Source: Arthrobacter sp. B1I2 (lineage in GTDB: Bacteria > Actinomycetota > Actinomycetes > Actinomycetales > Micrococcaceae). Taken from it: a DNA stretch of 64,000 bases. Made by a program: the position numbers and the translations under genes. Below, piece by piece: positions 61,909-64,000 of this stretch (positions within the stretch are counted from its first letter, which is position 1; every line of letters begins with the position of its first letter). The stretch lies in the NCBI RefSeq assembly GCF_030816485.1, contig NZ_JAUSYC010000001.1:2604001-2668000 (forward strand). Direction: 5' to 3'. The notes under the pieces are model-generated. The model was not told the DNA's origin. It saw only the letters and a program-made list of their open reading frames with translations, and did no database searches.

Positions 61909-63573
61909 GTGACTCCCGAAGAACTTTCCCTCGCCATATCCGCCTGCCTCAAGGACGCCGTCGCCGCCGGCGATATTGCCCTTGCGGCGTCAGCCATTCC
62001 GGCTGAGGTGCGTGTGGAGCGGCCCAAGAACCGGGACCACGGCGACTGGGCCACCAACATAGCCCTCCAGCTCGCCAAGCAGGCAGGCACCAACCCGCGT
62101 GAGTTCGCCACCATCCTCAGCAGCCGGCTGAAGTCGATCGACGGCGTCTCCGCGGTGGATATCGCAGGCCCCGGCTTCCTGAACATCACCGTGGACGCCG
62201 CAGCCGCGGGCGCCCTGGCCAAGGCCATTGTCGAGGCCGGCAAGGAGTACGGCACCAACACCGCGCTCGCCGGGCACACCGTCAACATGGAGTTCGTGTC
62301 CGCCAACCCCACAGGTCCGCTGCACATCGGCCACACCCGCTGGGCCGCCCTGGGTGACGCCATCGCGCGCGTGCTGCGGGCATCCGGCGCGGACGTCACG
62401 GCCGAGTACTACATCAACGATGCCGGCTCGCAGATGAACACGTTCGCCACCTCCGTGTACTCCCGCCTGCATGGCCTTCCCGTGCCCGACGGCGGCTACC
62501 CCGGGCAGTACATCGCCGACCTTGGCCATGAGGTTCTCACCGCACACCCTGATATCCGTGAGCTCACTGAAGTGGCAGCCCTGCCGGTCATCCGCGCCGC
62601 CGCCTATGAAGCCCAGATGAAGGACATCCAGGCCACCCTGGCGGACTTCGGCGTCGAGTTCGACGTTTTCTTCTCCGAGCAGGAACTGCACGACGCCGGC
62701 GCCATTGAAAGTGCCGTGGCGCGCCTTCGCGAACAGGGCCACGTGTTCGACGACGGCGGTGCGGTCTGGCTGCGCACCACGGACTTTGGCGATGACAAGG
62801 ACCGTGTGATGATCCGCGCCAACGGCGAACCCACTTACTTCGCCGCCGACGCGGCGTACTACCTGTCCAAAAAGGACCGCGGCTTCACGGAGAAGATCTA
62901 CCTCCTGGGCGCCGACCACCACGGGTACATCAACCGGCTCAAGGCCATCGCGGCTGCCGCCGGCGACGATCCCGAAGTGAACATCGAGGTGCTGATTGGC
63001 CAGCTGGTGTCCGTAAACGGCGCCAAGCTGTCCAAGCGCGCCGGCAACATCATCGAGCTCAAGGACCTGATCGACTGGCTGGGCAAGGACGCCGTCCGCT
63101 ACTCGCTGGCCCGGTTCCCCGCAGATTCGCCGCTGACCCTCGATCCGGAACTGTTGAAGAAGCACAGCAACGAGAACCCGGTGTTCTACGTGCAGTACGC
63201 CCATGCCCGCTCGCGCGGCGCGGCCCGCAATGCCGTGGCAGCGGGCGTGGAACGCCGTGTGGACGGCAAAGACAGCTTTGACGCCTCGCTGCTTGACCAC
63301 GCCACCGAGAACGAGCTGTTGTCCTACCTGGGCAGCTACCCGTCGATCGTGGCCAAGGCGGCCGAACTGCGCGAACCGCACCGCGTGGCCCGTCACCTTG
63401 AGGCGATCGCAGGGGCCTACCACCGCTGGTACGACGCGTGCCGCATTGCCCCCATGGGCGACGAAGCGGTGACCGACCTCAACCGCACCCGGCTGTGGCT
63501 CAACGACGCCACCAGCCAGGTGCTGGCCAACGGACTCGACCTGCTGGGCGTTTCAGCCCCGGAACGGATGTAA
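61909..63573 (+). CDS. argS: Arginyl-tRNA synthetase
   Basis: ArgS charges tRNA-Arg. The 554-aa class I synthetase has an additional N-terminal domain (about residues 1-85, with RPKNRDHGDWATNIALQLAKQAG), the HIGH motif as HIGHTRWAALGD (about 144), and a KMSKS-like KLSKRAGN (about 373). The anticodon-binding DALR domain ends the protein with YHRWYDACRI. GTG 61909 is used. It is followed 5 nt later by lysA, an arrangement common in actinobacteria (argS-lysA-hom-thrC). Confidence 0.97.
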   Translation: MTPEELSLAISACLKDAVAAGDIALAASAIPAEVRVERPKNRDHGDWATNIALQLAKQAGTNPREFATILSSRLKSIDGVSAVDIAGPGFLNITVDAAAAGALAKAIVEAGKEYGTNTALAGHTVNMEFVSANPTGPLHIGHTRWAALGDAIARVLRASGADVTAEYYINDAGSQMNTFATSVYSRLHGLPVPDGGYPGQYIADLGHEVLTAHPDIRELTEVAALPVIRAAAYEAQMKDIQATLADFGVEFDVFFSEQELHDAGAIESAVARLREQGHVFDDGGAVWLRTTDFGDDKDRVMIRANGEPTYFAADAAYYLSKKDRGFTEKIYLLGADHHGYINRLKAIAAAAGDDPEVNIEVLIGQLVSVNGAKLSKRAGNIIELKDLIDWLGKDAVRYSLARFPADSPLTLDPELLKKHSNENPVFYVQYAHARSRGAARNAVAAGVERRVDGKDSFDASLLDHATENELLSYLGSYPSIVAKAAELREPHRVARHLEAIAGAYHRWYDACRIAPMGDEAVTDLNRTRLWLNDATSQVLANGLDLLGVSAPERM

Positions 63574-63578
63574 GCGCC

Positions 63579-64000
63579 ATGCCAGTATTCCCAAGCACCG
63601 CCGCGTCCCCGCTTGCCCCGGAATGGCTGCAGGTGCCGGCCGACCTCAACACGCTGCATGAGCCCATGTGGGCCGGCAGCGTGGTCCGCAGCGACTCCGG
63701 TGCCCTCGCCGTGGGCGGCGTGGACGTTCAGGAGCTCAAGGAGCAGTTCGGCACCCCCCTGTTCGTGATGGACGAGGCCGACTTCCGTGCCCGGGCCCGC
63801 GCGTTCAAGGATTCCTTTGACGCCGCGTTCGCCGATATCTGCGGCGGGGTGGACGTCTACTACGCCGGAAAATCCTTCCTCTGCACCGCAGTGGTGAAGT
63901 GGGTGGAAGAGGAAGGGCTGTGTTTGGACACCGCATCCGGGGGCGAACTGGCAGTGGCAGCCCGCGCCGGAATACCTGGGGAGCGGGTGGCGCTGCACGG
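63579..64000 (+). CDS. lysA: Diaminopimelate decarboxylase, 5' part (cut by window edge)
   Basis: LysA makes lysine from meso-diaminopimelate. The 140 codons seen from ATG 63579 include FGTPLFVMDEADFRARARAFKDSF and DVYYAGKSFLC, in which the lysine forms the PLP Schiff base, then LCLDTASGGELAVAARAG. This is the N-terminus of the alanine racemase-fold decarboxylase of the actinobacterial type. It lies 5 nt after argS and is probably co-transcribed. Confidence 0.95.
   Translation, partial: MPVFPSTAASPLAPEWLQVPADLNTLHEPMWAGSVVRSDSGALAVGGVDVQELKEQFGTPLFVMDEADFRARARAFKDSFDAAFADICGGVDVYYAGKSFLCTAVVKWVEEEGLCLDTASGGELAVAARAGIPGERVALH

Overview
The window comes from a high-GC actinobacterium of the Micrococcaceae, most like Arthrobacter or Pseudarthrobacter. 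The support is a mycothiol-type SigR/RsrA pair, a multifunctional Kgd-type 2-oxoglutarate dehydrogenase, the 24-aa ribosomal protein bL37, a SAM-IV riboswitch, the prfB-ftsEX-M23-smpB-ssrA block, and many GTG starts. It is ordinary chromosome: no integrase, transposase, prophage, CRISPR or rRNA was found.

Layout. 0-1.2 kb: the start of a divergent glycosyltransferase gene, then galE. 1.4-6.2 kb: a compact Tad/Flp pilus operon (tadA, tadB, tadC, a pilin-like protein, two TadE-like and one TadG-like protein). 6.3-11.8 kb: prfB, ftsE, ftsX, an M23 peptidoglycan hydrolase, smpB and tmRNA. 12.6-22.7 kb: an accessory metabolic region with three FMN-binding PNPOx-like proteins, a fused beta-phosphoglucomutase/GH65 phosphorylase, phosphofructokinase, two zinc alcohol dehydrogenases, an unknown 8-TM protein and a PDZ protease. 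Four GGGNC-N4-GNCCC boxes lie about 42 bp upstream of predicted transcription starts here, which suggests a DosR/DevR-like hypoxia regulon. 22.8-27.3 kb: two fluoride channels with a DtxR/MntR-type regulator, a methyltransferase, and a cysteine-desulfurase-like enzyme behind a SAM-IV riboswitch. 27.4-32.6 kb: hisN, rsgA, aroA and doxX, divergent from sigR-rsrA, which has a near-perfect SigR autoregulatory promoter.

32.7-38.9 kb: bL37, a PadR/DUF4097 pair with two palindromic operators, a degenerate SGNH-fold protein, and kgd. 39.4-41.8 kb: two CNNM/CorC-type membrane proteins, the second broken by a frameshift. 41.9-45.1 kb: a zinc ABC transporter and a convergent Zur-type regulator. 45.2-49.6 kb: an MBL hydrolase, an L-cysteine desulfhydrase, a sulfurtransferase, an alcohol dehydrogenase and a HIT protein. 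49.6-54.6 kb: a FabH-like synthase and HrpA helicase. 54.7-58.5 kb: a small membrane protein, a GlxA-type regulator, a protealysin-like M4 protease with its emfourin inhibitor, and a CDF transporter. 58.6-64 kb: tRNA-Arg(CCG), a three-gene flavin electron-transfer cassette (NqrB/RnfD-FNR fusion, ApbE, FMN-binding lipoprotein), argS and the start of lysA.

The most notable signals are the boxed 12.6-21 kb region, which reads as disaccharide phosphorolysis feeding glycolysis with NAD recycling by alcohol dehydrogenases; the mini-Rnf-like flavin cassette; the long N-terminal extension of SigR; and a recurrent TAGGCT-N6-start arrangement that implies many leaderless transcripts. All functions are inferred from sequence motifs and remembered family features; no database search was run.
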